The notes under the pieces are model-generated. The model was given only the letters and a program-made list of their open reading frames with translations, ran no database searches and was not told the DNA's origin. Shown here piece after piece: positions 23,681 to 36,462 of a stretch of 64,000 nucleotides of DNA. The stretch's first letter is position 1. Every line of letters starts with the position of its first letter. The translations under genes and the position numbers were made by a program. Source of the stretch: Eopsaltria australis (taxonomy: Eukaryota > Chordata > Aves > Passeriformes > Petroicidae); contig JAVTVJ010000347.1 in assembly GCA_034509425.1 (NCBI GenBank), positions 1,550,001 through 1,614,000 on the forward strand, in the 5' to 3' direction.

Positions 23681-24238
23681 TGTAGTGAGTTGACCTTGGC
23701 TGGGCGCTCGGTGCCCACCAAGCCACTCTATGACTCCACAGCAGGACAGGGGAGAGAAAATAGTTCCTGTGTTGAGATAAGGCACTTTACTAAAGAAAAA
23801 AAAAAAAAAAAGCAAAAGTTTGCAGGTCCATAAGCAAAGGGAAAAGTCAATCTCTACCTCCTATCAGCAAGCAATATTCAGACACTTCCCAGGAAGCAGG
23901 ACTTCAGCACACGGAGTTCTAGAAGGCAAACATTGTAGTATAACCAATGCCCCACCCTGTTCTTCCTCCATCCCTTAGCTTTTATATCTGAATTGATATA
24001 ATATGGTATGGAATATCCCTTTGGTGAATTTGGGTCAGCTGGCCTCGCTGCATCCCCTCCCAGGATCTTGCCCACTCCCAGCCCCTTGGTGGAGGGGAAG
24101 GAAGGTTACAGGGACAGTGTTGCTCAGCAGTCGCCAAAACACTGGTGTGTTATCAATGCCCTTCCAGCTACCAATGCAAAGCACAGCACAGTGAGGGGTG
24201 CTAAGGACAAGTGAACTCTATCTCAGTCAGACTCAACA
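23681..24238 (-). repeat. LTR, 5' LTR of the ERVL remnant
   Basis: A 558-bp element with TG...CA ends on the minus strand (TGTTGAGTC...ACTACA). On that strand there is a TATAAA at 23,986-23,981 and the block ACCAAAGGGATATTCCATAC shared with the LTR at 26.9 kb. A run of 16 A lies near 23,796. Just inside it (minus strand) the sequence TTTGGCAACCAAAC is in the place of a primer-binding site. Confidence 0.7.
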
Positions 24239-25199
24239 GAGATGTGCTGCTGCCTTGAGGGTTTACATACACACAATCTCCACACAGCATGCCCAAACCA
24301 ATTTCTTAACATAGTTTTTAAAGGATCTCTGGTGGAGAGAGAGAAAATGATGGAAATTCTCCATCCTTTTTATTGGACTTCGCTACCACAGAGAACAAAA
24401 CAGTGCATATTTGTAAACCTCTGTATAATACACATTGTGATGTGAGTGTTCTTCCAGCCTAATCTCAAAACACAGAAAACAGAACAAGAGATGGTTAAGG
24501 TCAAATGGGAATTTTCAGAAAAATAGAAGGTGTTTCATAATGAGGTTGACAAAGTAATTTAGAAATTGTTCCCCTGGAAATAGGTGTCTGAGGGATAAAC
24601 ATGATTGAATCATCTCTCTAAATTTTGGAACCAGTCATTGCAAGATGGGGTGAAAATATAAAAGGGTTTTCTGAGTGATCGGCCAAATTAATGGAAAAGA
24701 TGTGGTTAGTACTTAGATAGTGGCATCATTGTCATTATTATTATTATTATTATTATTATTAGGCTTAATATTCAGTGTTCTGGTTACCATTGCCTGGGTG
24801 TCATTTCTGTCCAAGGAAATCCACAAACCACGGGATGCTGGAATGGGGCAAATAAGACAGGGAAGGATCATTTTATACCCGCTGTTCCTTATGTTCTTTC
24901 CCCAAGCATCCACATCTGCCAGGGAGAAAACACTGGCTTTCTGGTCTGACTAAATTATGTTCTTACAAAATTCAATGGTAATTGGGAAGCAGGCATAGTA
25001 GAAAGGACAGACTTCAGCCTATCAGGCAGGCATTGGAAGGTGGATTGAAATTCAGGCAGTTACTAGTAGAGAAACAGCAGCTTAGAAGAGGTCCCCTAGC
25101 AGGTAAACTCCCAGTCACCAGCATGCACATGCCCTACTCCACTGGGAGCCTTGTCCATGCCTGGGGCCTCCTCCTGTGGGATGGCTGTTAGTGACTGAG
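24239..25199. other. Intergenic between LTRs, with (ATT)9 microsatellite
   Basis: No gene seen. A perfect (ATT)9 run is at 24,734-24,760. The rest is unrecognised. Confidence 0.6.
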
Positions 25200-26125
25200 T
25201 GTCTTGGGTTAGGCCAGAGGGGTCAAAATCTAGGAAGTGATCTGTGCTGCAGGAAGGAATACAACTTCCTTCCTGCGAGAGAGAGCCAATAATCAGGTAG
25301 TTTTAAGGATTGATAGGTAGGTAAACCAATTAAAAAGTTGATCTGCCTTCGAGGAAAAAACCATATATAAGCAGAGACTCTCTAAAGCTCTTCCTCTTTG
25401 GACTTGCTGCTGCTGTGTAGAGANNNNNNNNNNNNNNNNNNNNGCAGCCAATGACTGAAATACCTAGTACAGACAATAAGTGTTGAAAAGACGCCTGTGA
25501 GAAACTAAACAGAGAGAGGAGAGGCTGTGACCCAGAGCCCTGGTCCCGGGGGGAATGCTAGAGAACCTGAGTTGTCAGGAGAACCTGTGTTGCTATGCAC
25601 AGAAGAAGGGCTTTTCTTTGTTGCTGCACTTGAACTGTGCATCCTTAAAACGGGTACCCTGTGGACTGTTCATACCCCACCAGAGTGGCTGTGGGAAGGC
25701 TGCTGCTATGGGAGGGATCCACCATTAAGCTGGTCTTTCTTCCGGGCGGCGGCTGATGGTGAGGCAGAAGACCATAAAACTGTATTTTTCTTACAGAAAA
25801 TCCATGGTGTAAGCAAAAGAAACTTCTCTCCCTAAGTGAACTGGAACAAGAGCTGTTTCTGAGGTGGTAAACTGACTGGGGGTCGAAGTGTTGTCTTTTG
25901 TATGTTGTCAGGGAGAATGAAATGGAGAGGTAGGGAAGGAGGGGTAGTCTGGGGAGTTTGTTCTGGTTTTTTCTTGAGTTTTTTTTTCCTCTTTTCCCTT
26001 TGTCTTAGATATATTAATAAAACTTCTTTGTACTTTGTAAAGTTTGAGCCTGCTTTGCCTACTCCTAATCCTTATCTCACAACAAGCAATCAAGTAAATT
26101 TAGGTAAGTGTGCTGGCATTTAGCC
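25200..26125 (+). mobile_element. Probable solo ERV LTR, plus strand, with assembly gap
   Basis: Starts TGTCTTGGGTTAGGCC at 25,200. It has a TATA box (CATATATAAGC, about 25,363-25,373), a poly(A) signal AATAAA at 26,016-26,021 followed by a T/G-rich stretch, and the phrase TTTGAGCCTGCTTTGCCTAC typical of avian LTR 3' parts. The right edge is uncertain (26,083-26,125), and I found no matching target duplication. A 20-N gap lies just after the expected start of transcription. Confidence 0.6.
25424..25443. other. Assembly gap (20 N)
   Basis: Twenty undetermined bases, inside the LTR about 55 bases after its TATA box. The true gap size is unknown. Confidence 0.99.
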
Positions 26126-26914
26126 ACAAACCTGAATAGGCGAACTGAAACCACTACACTGAGCATGCAGCTGAATTAAAGTCTTCAGCTTTTTGGGTGA
26201 GCTCTCCAAACACAGTAGCATTGCACAGGAGACAACTAGACCAGCTGCAGCCATGTTACTGTGCTCCTTGACAGCAGAGTGAAGCCTCCCAGCCCTCTCA
26301 GCAGTCACAGAACAGGTAGGTGCCTCTCCTGAGGTGACTCAGGCTTCTCACAAGGCTACCTATCTAACAGCCTTGACTATGCAGGATGTAAATAAAGTGC
26401 CAGTGTTTCCTACTGACTTTGCTGTGCAGCAGCATTTTCAACTGTTCTGCTCCATGCTCCCGTTCTAGGTGAACAGGAGTGATTCACATTGTCTCCCTAA
26501 CTACTTAAGTAATGTATTGATCTACCTCCAGTTGCTTTTTCTCATGCCCCAACTACTTTCCCAATTATGTCTTATAACCTGGTTAATGGGTACAGGCCAC
26601 ATCTTGGGCAACGCTTTCAAACAGCCTATTAATATTAACTAGACACTTTGATGGAATTACTTGTTACTTAGAACGATGGAACAGATACCTAGCCCTACCC
26701 ATTCAGCAGAAAATATTTGGGGCTCAGATACAGTCTAAGGAAAGCATAAATGGCCTGTCTGGTCATATATTTGTACAAAAAATATATGGTTAGCTTATTC
26801 CCTGCATGGTCCTAGCCCAAGCTCCCCTGCACTCTGCAGGCACAGCCCATGAGTCACACAGGCAGACAGGATGCAGCCACACTATTCAGAGGCAGGTAGA
26901 ATTTAGCTGTACGG
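26126..26914. other. Intergenic between LTRs
   Basis: No gene or known repeat recognised. Confidence 0.5.
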
Positions 26915-27488
26915 TGTTCTGGGCTAACCCCAGCCAGCAACCAAGCCCCACACGGCCGCTCACTCACTCCCCCATCAGTGGGATAGGAAGAGAATCAGAA
27001 GAGTAAAAGATAGGAAATTTGTGCATTGAGATAAAAGCAGTTTAATGGAAAAAACAAAAGCCACACATGCAAGCAAAACAAAACAAGGAATCAATTCACT
27101 GCTACCTATGGCAGATGTTCACCCATCTCCAGGAGAGCAGGGCCCCATCACATGGGAAAGTGACTTGGGAAGACAAATGCCATCACTCCAAATGCCCCAC
27201 CATCCTTTTTCTTCCCCCCAGTTTATATACTGAGCATCATGCCTTATAGTCTGGAATATCCCTTTGGTCATTTTGGGTCACCTGTGTCTCCTTCCAGCTT
27301 CCCATGCACCCCCAGCCCCTTCACCAGCGTGGCAGTATGAAAAGCAGAAAAGGCCTTGGCTCTGTGTAAGCCCTGCTCAGCAATAACAAAAACATCTCTT
27401 TATTATCAACCCTGCGTTCAGCACAAATGCAAAACACAGCCCCATACCAGCCACTGTAAAGAAAATTACCCCAGCCAAAGCCAGCACA
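26915..27488 (-). mobile_element. ERVL-type LTR, nearly complete, minus strand
   Basis: 574 bp. On the minus strand it begins TGTGCTGGCTTTGGCTGGGG and ends GTTAGCCCAGAACA. It has a TATA box (GTATATAAAC, plus-strand 27,221-27,230) and ATTAAA as poly(A) signal (plus-strand 27,041-27,046). The sequence order matches the common avian ERVL LTR and shares the GGAATATCCCTTTGGT block with the 23.7-kb LTR. No internal viral region adjoins it, so it is probably a solo LTR. Confidence 0.75.
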
Positions 27489-28102
27489 TGGATACAGATA
27501 AAGCTGGCAGGCGAGTCAGCCCCCCTGACTATTTCATTTACTAGTACAGATGTAGCTTATGTGCCTCCCAACAACTTCCACTGGCAAAAACAGGTTATAT
27601 CTATAAATTAGAAATAATGACATCTTAACGTTCATGTACCCAAGTATTTTCTTGGTTTTATCACCTGGCTCTCTACAGAACTAGAGGAATGTTATGCCTT
27701 TGGGGTTACATATCCAGCAGTACTTGATGGCACATCATGTACTATACAGGACCAAAGGAGCCCTTCACAGATGAGGAGGCTGGTCAAGCACTGCAGCTCC
27801 AGGAAATGGCAAAGCCCCAGAAATTTATGATTCAACCTTGTGAAATCAAGCTGCATTTGAGTCTCATACAGCAATGTTCTTTTTACACACTGTCTTCATG
27901 TCCAACTTTTTCTAAAACATCTAAAAGCCACATCCTCACTTTGTGTCTGAAATAGGAAAGAGAGGTTCTCATGCATGGAGAGGGTCTAATACTACTTCCT
28001 GTTACCTGTAATGCATGCAGGAACTGATTTACTTCCCAGATAAAGGAAAGTGCAGTTCAATTGCATAGCAATTTGGAAATTAGGAAACAGAAGCACATAA
28101 TA
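27489..28102. other. Intergenic
   Basis: Unrecognised AT-rich sequence. No gene seen. Confidence 0.5.
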
Positions 28103-29395
28103 GTTGAGGTTGGAAGGCACCTCTGGAGATCATTTAGTCTACCCCCTGCCACCCTTCCTAAGGCAGCGTCAACTAGAACACTCCACTCAAGATCATGTCC
28201 TCATAGCTTTTGAACATCTTCACAGATGGAGACTCCACAGCCTCTCTGGGAAACCTGTGCCAGTGTTTGGCCATCTTTACAGTAAAAAAGTGTTTTCTTA
28301 TTTCAGACAGAATTTCCTGTGCTTGAGTATGTGCCCATTGCCTCTCATCCTGTTGATATCTAAGAAGAGGCTCTGCCTTCTTCATATTGTCCCATCAGGT
28401 ATTTATATCCATAAAAATATTCCCCCTGAGCTTTCTTTTCTCCAGTCCAAACAGTCCCAGCTCTCTCTGCCTTTCCACATGTGACAGTTGCTCCTGTCCC
28501 TTAATCCACTCTCAGATACTTCATGGGACCCAATCTATAGGGTCATACCTTTCTTGTCCAGGAGAGCACAGCACGGGCACAGCATGCCAGCTATGGTCTC
28601 TCCAGGGCTGAGCAGAGGGGAAGGGTCTCTTCCCTCAACATGCTGGCAACACTGCCTAATGCAGCCCAGGGTACTATTAGCCTTTCTTGCCATGAGGGAG
28701 AATTGATGGCTCATGGTCAGCTTGTCCACCAGGACACTCAGGGCCTTTTCCTGCCATGTTATTTCCCAGCTGGTTGGCCCCTAGTCTGTAGGGGAGCATG
28801 GAGCTATTCCTCTCCAGGTGCAGGACTTCGTATTTTTCTTTATTGAGCTCAATGAGATTCCTCTCTGCCCCTTTCCCCAGGCTGTCCAAGTCCCTCTGAA
28901 TGGTATCAGCCACTCCTCACAATTTTGAACCATTAACAAACTTGCTGAGCTTGTCTCATCACCCATCACTGAAGTTATTAATGAAGATGTTAAGTAATAG
29001 CAGTTTCAGTATCAACCTTTGGGTACAGCCCTAGTAACAGACCTCCAGATGGACTTTGAGCCACTGATCACAACCCTTTAAACCTGTCAATTCACACAGT
29101 TGTCAGTTCACCTCGTTGTCCACTTCTCTGCTTGTCTATGAGGATGTTACAGGTGACAGTTTTGAAACCTTGGCTAATGCCAAGAAAGAGAACGTCCACT
29201 CATCCACTAAGACACTCTTCTCATCGTAGAAGGCTATGAGTTTGGATAAGCCCAATTTCCCTTTCATAAATCCATGTTGACTATTCCAAATCACTTTGAT
29301 CAAGCAAGGCTTCTTCCACTTGCCTGAAGAAGACTTCAGCTATTACTTCTTTCCAATCCAGTGATCTGTACAAGACACCCACAACTACATAACCC
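28103..29395 (-). mobile_element. CR1 LINE fragment, 5'-truncated, minus strand
   Basis: The plus strand shows the CR1 3' region in reverse: GAGGTTGGAAGGCACCTCTG, CTCCACAGCCTCTCTGGGAA, GAATTGATGGCTCATGGTCA, ATCAGCCACTCCTCACAATT and AAATCCATGTTGACTATTCC occur in the usual CR1 order. It is about 1.3 kb, diverged, with stops in the reverse-transcriptase-derived frame. CR1 is the main LINE of birds, so the copy is an inactive relic. Confidence 0.85.
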
Positions 29396-32300
29396 AAGTT
29401 GGTCTATCCACTAGTATAAAATAAATGACCATTCAGCTTCAGGCAGGTTTTGATTGTAGTCCAATGGACAATGATTGAGTTGTAGCAGAGACACACACAA
29501 ACACAGAGAGGAAAAGATCAGAAAATGTATCATGGTTGGTGCAGAGTGTGATGTTGCTTTTTGAGATTAAGCAGCCAGAACCCTCCTGTATGTGATAGAG
29601 CATCATAGGTCTGCTCTGAGTATCTCAGACTAAAAGCAGAAAGGGATCTTCTCCAAGTAGAAGTGGTTTTAGGCTCTAAATACTGCATCAGGAAGTTTGG
29701 GCAGGATGCAAGGAGCATGTCCTGATGTTTAGAAGGCAGATACTGCCAGGAAGGATATCCCTCCTCCCTGATTCCCTGCTACTCCCCACTCCAGTCTTAT
29801 GTTTTGGGCCATACCCAGGATTCATGGAAAAACACAGCACCAAAGGAGTTTTAACAGGTGTTATGCTTCCTCAAATTTGTACCATAAAGCCTGATGGTAT
29901 CCATTAATGTTTTATGAGGTTGTTACCTGTGTTAGATAACAGATAAGTAGGCATATCAACAATTTGGTTTTAGCTGACAGAGCATGCACATCTCCTCATA
30001 CCTCCAATTCGTGATGAACAATATCCTCATATCCTTACCTCTGCTGATGCTTACTTTCATCTTTTCAGCTTGGTGCCCTTTTCGTAGACCATGCACAGTA
30101 TTTGGAGAAACTTTCCTGATCTTCTAAGCTCAAATTCACATACCCTCATCCTTCACAGATTTCCAGTGCAAGATATATTTCCAATGCTACTGACCTCGTA
30201 TTTCACTCCTCAACTTCAACCTCATATGGCATTTGTTTAAAAGGTATCACACCTCAGAGCAGAGATGTGTTACTTATTAAGACTATGCAGAGCCATGCAA
30301 ACCACTGCCTGACAGAAGGGGATGTCCAGAGCATTTTAAATCAACACGAGGTAGGCTGCCAGATGTGGGTTGCTGTAGATGTAGAGTTACAGCACGAGGT
30401 TACCTTGGCATTACACAGACAGTAAGTGATAGCAGAGAGTCATCCAGCAGGAGAGTTTTTCAATTGGAATGGGTAAACAGATCAGCTTTCATTTTTCTTC
30501 TCTGCTTATCCATTCACGGGTGATGTTGTAAAACCTACATCTGCACTTAGGGTTTGTTTAAATGTATGAAAGCAATATCCTTAGAGTCCTTTGCAAATAC
30601 ATGGAACATATTTTGGGAAAAATTTTGTTTAACATTTTTAAAAGAGGAAGAGAGATTAAGAGTACACCATGCCTGCTGTCCAGTCCTGTCCACTACAGCA
30701 GTTATCAATATCCAATGGGTAGAAAGAGAAATCTGTTTCTGAGGAGCATTTAGCCCTTTTGAATGTTGCATTTGAATTGTGCAATTACAAGAACAAGGAA
30801 AGCAGGACAAAAATCACAAAAAAGGTGATTTTGATAAAAGCATCATCCTTTACAAAATCTAGAAGATACAGTAGTTGACTTTGGTGCATTTAGGCCCTAT
30901 CCTTAATAGTCCATTTTGCAGGAGGTGTATGGAATAGCATAAAATTTCAAACTACTGCAAGAGAAGAAAGTGGTTATTGCTCTGCTGACACATGTACTTA
31001 TACACATCTTTCTGGCAAGGTAAAATAGCCTGCAGTGTATCCACATTTTAAAGCCTCTTCCCACTACCAGAGGACACAAAAGTGTTGCAAAGTGCTTTAA
31101 GTGGTTTCTCTTAAATTATTCTCATCTTCTGGTAGTTAAGATTAGCACACAATTTAAGACTTTATGTGAAAACTATTCTTGTGCCCTGTTTTCATAGCAA
31201 AACCAAAACCACCTCTTGCTGCAAGCTAAATTTCTTGTGGATCCTGGAAGAGTAAGAAATCAAGCACAGGATTGTGCAGACATTAGAGCTCATTCTTCTG
31301 CTTTCAGTAATGCCCTCTGTTGATGACAAAAATACATTTGTACTTATCATCATGTTTGGCTTCTTTAGTTGCTGCCTGAAAATAAATATTGCACTAGCAT
31401 ATCCTTGGTAGTATTGTAAAAAATCACAAGAGCAGCTCAGGAATATTTCAGTGTTAATAATACCTTGAGCTTGTCTAACAGGCTTACTCAGTGACCTCGG
31501 AGCAAGCACTGAACTCTAGAGTTGGGATGGAAAAGGGGAAAACATGGCTTTCAGGAGGAGTGCAAGCATGCCCCAACCATGCCTGGCTGTTTGCCATGGC
31601 TGGGGAATAGTTCACTGACAAAGGTGGGAAATGCTGATGCCATTTTCCCCCAGAAAAGCATTAAAACTGTTTTCCCCTGCTACCAATGCCACTGTTTTTG
31701 ACCATGCATTGAAAACAAAGGGCATCTGTTCTTATGGATTTAAAAACATAGTTTGCTTTATATATAGCAAGAATAAATCTGTTTAGTTTTTCTTCATTGT
31801 GAGATATGGCTCTCTTTGGGCTTATGGCCATTCATGTTCAAACTCCAATTGTTTTCCCTTGTGTTTCCCAAGTGTTATTTTTGTAAAGCAGTTGTTCCTC
31901 TAACTGGATAGCAGCAGAAGTAAATCAGCTTCCACGTGTTTAGAAACAAAGGAACAATGAAACATTCAGCCAAGCTTGCCTCAACAGATTACTCTATTTT
32001 TTTTATACTTTCAAGGCAATTTGCAACAGGAAAACTGCCCAAGAGCTCAGAGGATTTGGGAGGAGGTACTCTGAGCAGCAACTGTGATTCTTCTGGGAGA
32101 TTAGGGGCCAGATCCTCCCCTCACTTAAGCTCCTGGAAATTGTGCAACTGCCCAAACAGAGATGGGAGAATTATTTGATCCATTTTCTTGCAGTACGCTG
32201 AAGGTAATTAATGCTGTGATTAATGAGTTACGTTTTTCAGTTGAAGTTCAGTAATTGGATATATGACAGCGGCTCCAAATTTCTCAGCAGAATAAGCAAA

Positions 32301-35300
32301 ATTCAAGCATGAAGAGACTCTGCTTATGGTTCTGGGGAGAGGCAAAAAAGCAAAGTGGGACCAGTGCCAGGATTCTGGGAGCTCCCAGCTCCCCTGTCTT
32401 GCTGCCACAGGCAGTTACCCAGTCTTGCTTGTAACATCGATGAGTCCTGCTCTGCCTTTCTCAGTCTGGGGCAGTTGTGAAAGAAGACTTGTTATTTCCA
32501 CCCCTGCAGCCAGCAGGTTTTACATGATCATCCTGTGGGCTGACAGCAAACAGGCAATGGAGGCCAGCTGTCACCTGGGAAGCTGTCAAGGCACTTCTGT
32601 TCAATTGCTTGGACATATACTTCCTTGAGTACGAGGTGGCACTTATATGCAGGGTCTCTCCTGTCTGGAAGCACATAGCTCTTAATTAGGCAAGGGCCAT
32701 ATTTTAGACCTTGAAAGCAATTTCCAGTTGTGTGATCTGAAACCCAGCAAAATTATTTAGCACCTTGCTCTAAGACATGAAAAAGTGTCAGAGATAGAGA
32801 GAGGAGGGCATCACCTCCATGCCTTTAGACAGGAGCTGCAGTAAGGACATGGTGCAGACACATCTCCCTAGTACTCCTAGGACAGGCAGAAAGATACCAA
32901 ATCCAGTTCAAATTGTTGAAGATAATTTCAACAGGCAGAAGGCAATCACGTGGGCTGGAAAACAGCGAAGATGATGATTAGCACTGTACAAAAAAGGCAC
33001 CAGGGATCAGTAATGATGAGGGCTATCTGATGAGCTGCTGCTGGGCTTGGAGCACAGCGTGCTGTTTCCCACCATGCTGAGCAGTTCTTCTGCCATTTGC
33101 CCTTTGCACAATGACCAGCTGGAGAGTTGAGCAGGAGTAGTGACAGCCTCTGGCATCTTTCTCTTCTGGTTTTCTGCCTTTCTTTGGCACGAGGGTTCAG
33201 GTACTTGGCAAAGCCATAGAGATGGTTTACCTTCAGCTGGCTGGACTGCTGGCGCTAGCAGATGTTTCCAAGAAAGTGAAGCTTACAGCTTCTGTTGCTG
33301 TTTTAAAATAAGATATGGCTCTGGGTTTTGCCACTAGTATTTCAAAAAAGAGAATGTTACAATAGATTTTATATGAATGGATGTATTCTTTATAGTCCTA
33401 CAGTTAATTTAGGCTGTTCAAAATGCCATTTTTTTTCCAGAAAGCATTCCCTCATTACCATCTCTTCAGACTTCACCTGATTTCTTTCTACTCCTCAGCT
33501 CTGCCCTTAGGATAACTTCCTTTTGTTTTCTTACCAGTGTTCTACCAGCTGTCAGTTTTACTTTCTGACCTTCTTTTTTGATTCTTTTTCTCAGCTAACT
33601 AAACTGAGCTTTTTCTCAGCTAACTAAATATTTGTGATCTTGGTGATACTATATAATGTAAAAAGGAGGGAGGTACAGGAAGGAAGTACATATTTTTAGA
33701 AGAAAAAGAGGATGTTCTGAAAGTACCTGAAGACAGATGTCAGCAATGCTGGTATTGAAAAAAATAGCATATGCAATGGGTGAATGCTTTTCTGATCTGG
33801 ATTTATCTGAGGGATGAAACATGGTCTGATGGAGGAACTTTGGTCCTAACCACAGGATTTAAGAAGACAACGTGACCATGTAAATATAGTGTGAAGAAGG
33901 AGACTTCTGTGTTCCTCTTGTGAACAAGGCCCAAACATCCCCATGCTGGGCTGTAAGGGTGCATTCAATCACCATGGTTAGAGGAGCACAGACTGGCAGA
34001 CTGGAAGAGACATCAGCCAGTGGACAGCCAGTGGGGGGAGAAAATGCCAAGGAGAGATTCATGTTACTAACACAAAACTGACCTGCAAATGGGCAAGACT
34101 CATCCAAGGTACTGGATGAGTTTGGAAGCAATTTGGATCCCAAACTTCTGTTCAGGTCATGTCTATTCAGCCCCAGCCCACTACCATTCCTGACAGGTAA
34201 GCACAATGGTGGTGCAGGCTGAGATGCTGTGCCAGGTGTGGCATCATAAGAGCCACATTCATCACTGTTTGCTAGAATTTAAATAATTAAATTCAAATTT
34301 TAACAAAAATCTGAACTGTCTAAATGTAAAAAGATGCTTGTAGGTCTCTCACCAGGCAAAGCTTCTGCTAATGATACCTACTGTACAAATACCATGCTCA
34401 GGGAAAGAGCTCTGAATAATCCCAACTGATTTTCTCCCTTAAGGTCCAGAAGATTTGCAGAAGTCTCATAAGATGCCTCCTCTACAGTCCTTATTTTCCT
34501 TTTCAAAACCATGCTAAGGACTTCAGCTCTCCTGTTGGTTCTGGGAGCCCTGTGCTGCCTTCCCATCTCATCCACCCCAGAGAGATTCGTGCTGTAGCCT
34601 GGGTCACTTGCCCCAGGCCAGGGCAGGGCACATTTGCACCTCATCTATGGCTAAAGCAATGTGAATAGGGCATGACATAAATAATTAGTCCTTACAGATC
34701 TGCTGGGATGTTATCAGCACCTCAAGCTGCCCCTCGGGCACCTCCCCAGGCACTCCCAGAAAGAGGAGGGAGCATGAATCATGTCAAGCCCAACCTGTTC
34801 ATGCCTTTAGCCAAAGCCTCTCGGCCTCGCCAGCAAAAAAAAACATGCCTTGAAGTACCTCAGGGAGTGGCCCACAGCAGCACATCCTGAGGCAAGAGGA
34901 CGAGAGGCAGGACTGGTTGTGGAAAACAAAACTCAAGCTTCCCGGCAGGGGCCGGGCCAAAGCCGGCACCTGAGGCACGGCGATGGGAGCGCTGTTCCCT
35001 GCATCACCATCCCGCTGACCCACAAAGCCAGGGTGACCCTGCTCGCAGCCTTCATTCCCAGTGCTTGCAAGTTCACTCCTCTGCTTACAGATTTTACAGA
35101 AGGCAGAATGTTGTCTGGGAGATAAAACTGAACTGAGTGCAGAATTTGGGGGTTTTCCCTTCACAAGACATGGGTTTTTTTCAGGTAAAATAGCATTTAA
35201 AAGGAAATATGATAACTATGGGGTTTTTAAATAGCTTTTACCCAAAGTGATGTAATTAGTTATGATCCAAAAACAGTTTGCCACACAAAATCCAATTTTT

Positions 35301-36302
35301 AGTTGTTTTCTAAAATCAATGCAAGGCTTATTCCTTCTGCTGTTAAAATCAATGGCAATTTGAGTTTAAGAAGAAGCTGAATCCTGGTTCTGTAAAAATG
35401 TAAACCAGAACTTTCCCTCTTTGCCCTGCTCTTTTTTAAAAAAGAAACACATCACACCTTAACTATGTTAGTTTCCATCTCTTATAAATATATGTTTCTA
35501 AAGTTTAAGAAAGATTTTACTCTTTTGACTGAAATAATTCCTTTATATCACAGTACCCATAGAGATGGTTCTGTGACCTTTCAGCAACTACCTGTGAATT
35601 TCCTAAGTACATAGGACTGGACAATTTTTGTTTAGGTTTTTCACAGCTGTGTGGCTCTGGGGTCCCTAACACTGTGCATCCGAACAAAGCTCAGGAACAT
35701 TCCTGAGACTCTGGGAAGCAGAGCCATTGTATCCCACCACCTGTGGGCATGCTGCAAGTTACAGGGGCCAATCATGGCACTAATTTTCTTTAAGGCTTCA
35801 CTTAGAGACAAATAGAAGAAAATTATTGACCCGAGAGAGGTCTAGTCAATACCGGCTATTGTAGATCTACTTTCTTTCAGTTCTAGCTGTATGAGATCTG
35901 ACAGCATGGTTTACTTCCTCCTTGGACATTCAGTCAAAAAAAGAGGAGCTAATGTAGGGAAATAAACTTTTAGTGTGGGAAGAAAAGAATACAAAAGAAT
36001 AAAACCAGAAAATGTATTAAGTGTCTGGTTAGGAGATATTGTGGGCAATTAAAGCTGAAAAAGAAGTATTTTCAAAAGTCTATTTGAAATGAGAGGTTTA
36101 ATCAAAGGTACCTTTCTAGCTAAGGAGACCATCAGCAGGAACAAATTGTGGAAAGCATGTAGCACCCATACCTGTGTCTGCAGAGACAAATGCAGTGTAG
36201 TTCCATGATCCCTTAATCCAGCACAAGTGCTTACTCAAGCTGGAAGGGGTGATCCATTCTTCTCCTGGTTCCCAGGCCTCAATCCCATTCTCTCCCTTGC
36301 AC
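29396..36302. other. Intergenic, unrecognised single-copy DNA
   Basis: No gene I can support. It includes a 25-bp-spaced duplication of CTCAGCTAACTAAA near 33,590-33,628, an AT-rich candidate conserved stretch at 32,160-32,330, and a CpG cluster at about 34,810-35,050. Confidence 0.5.
34810..35050. promoter_or_regulatory. Small CpG cluster
   Basis: About a dozen CpGs in 240 bp (for example GGGGCCGGGCCAAAGCCGGC and GGCACGGCGATGGGAGCGC) with high GC, surrounded by CpG-poor DNA. No splice sites or poly(A) signals link it to a transcript. Confidence 0.3.
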
Positions 36303-36462
36303 TTGCATTTGACCTCTAAAAGTCTTCTAGTCCAACCCCACTGCAGTAAGCAGCGAAGTCTTCAACTAGATCAGGTTGCTCAGAGCCCTGTCCAACCTGA
36401 CCGTGAGCATTTCCAGGGATGGAGCATCTACCAGCTCTCTGGGCAACCTGTTCCAGGGTTTT
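36303..36462 (-). mobile_element. Short CR1 3' fragment, minus strand
   Basis: About 160 bp with TCTTCTAGTCCAACCCCACT, AGATCAGGTTGCTCAGAGCC and CTCTCTGGGCAACCTGTTCC, the typical CR1 3' UTR order read in reverse. Confidence 0.8.

Larger units (their letters stand above)
20290..24238 (-). mobile_element. ERVL-type provirus remnant
   Basis: Read on the minus strand, the order is LTR (24,238-23,681), leader, gag-like pieces (about 23,500-21,550) and pol-like pieces (about 21,430-20,330). The frames are broken by stops and frameshifts, a large polypyrimidine tract has grown inside gag, and pol carries an internal duplication. The left (3') end has no LTR that I can see, so the element is truncated there; the left boundary is approximate. 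Avian ERVL-like identity rests on recognition of the LTR and of gag/pol peptides. It cannot encode functional viral proteins as it stands. Confidence 0.75.

Noticed and set aside
28104..28484. 126-codon plus-strand frame
   Set aside because: Antisense of a CR1 LINE fragment.
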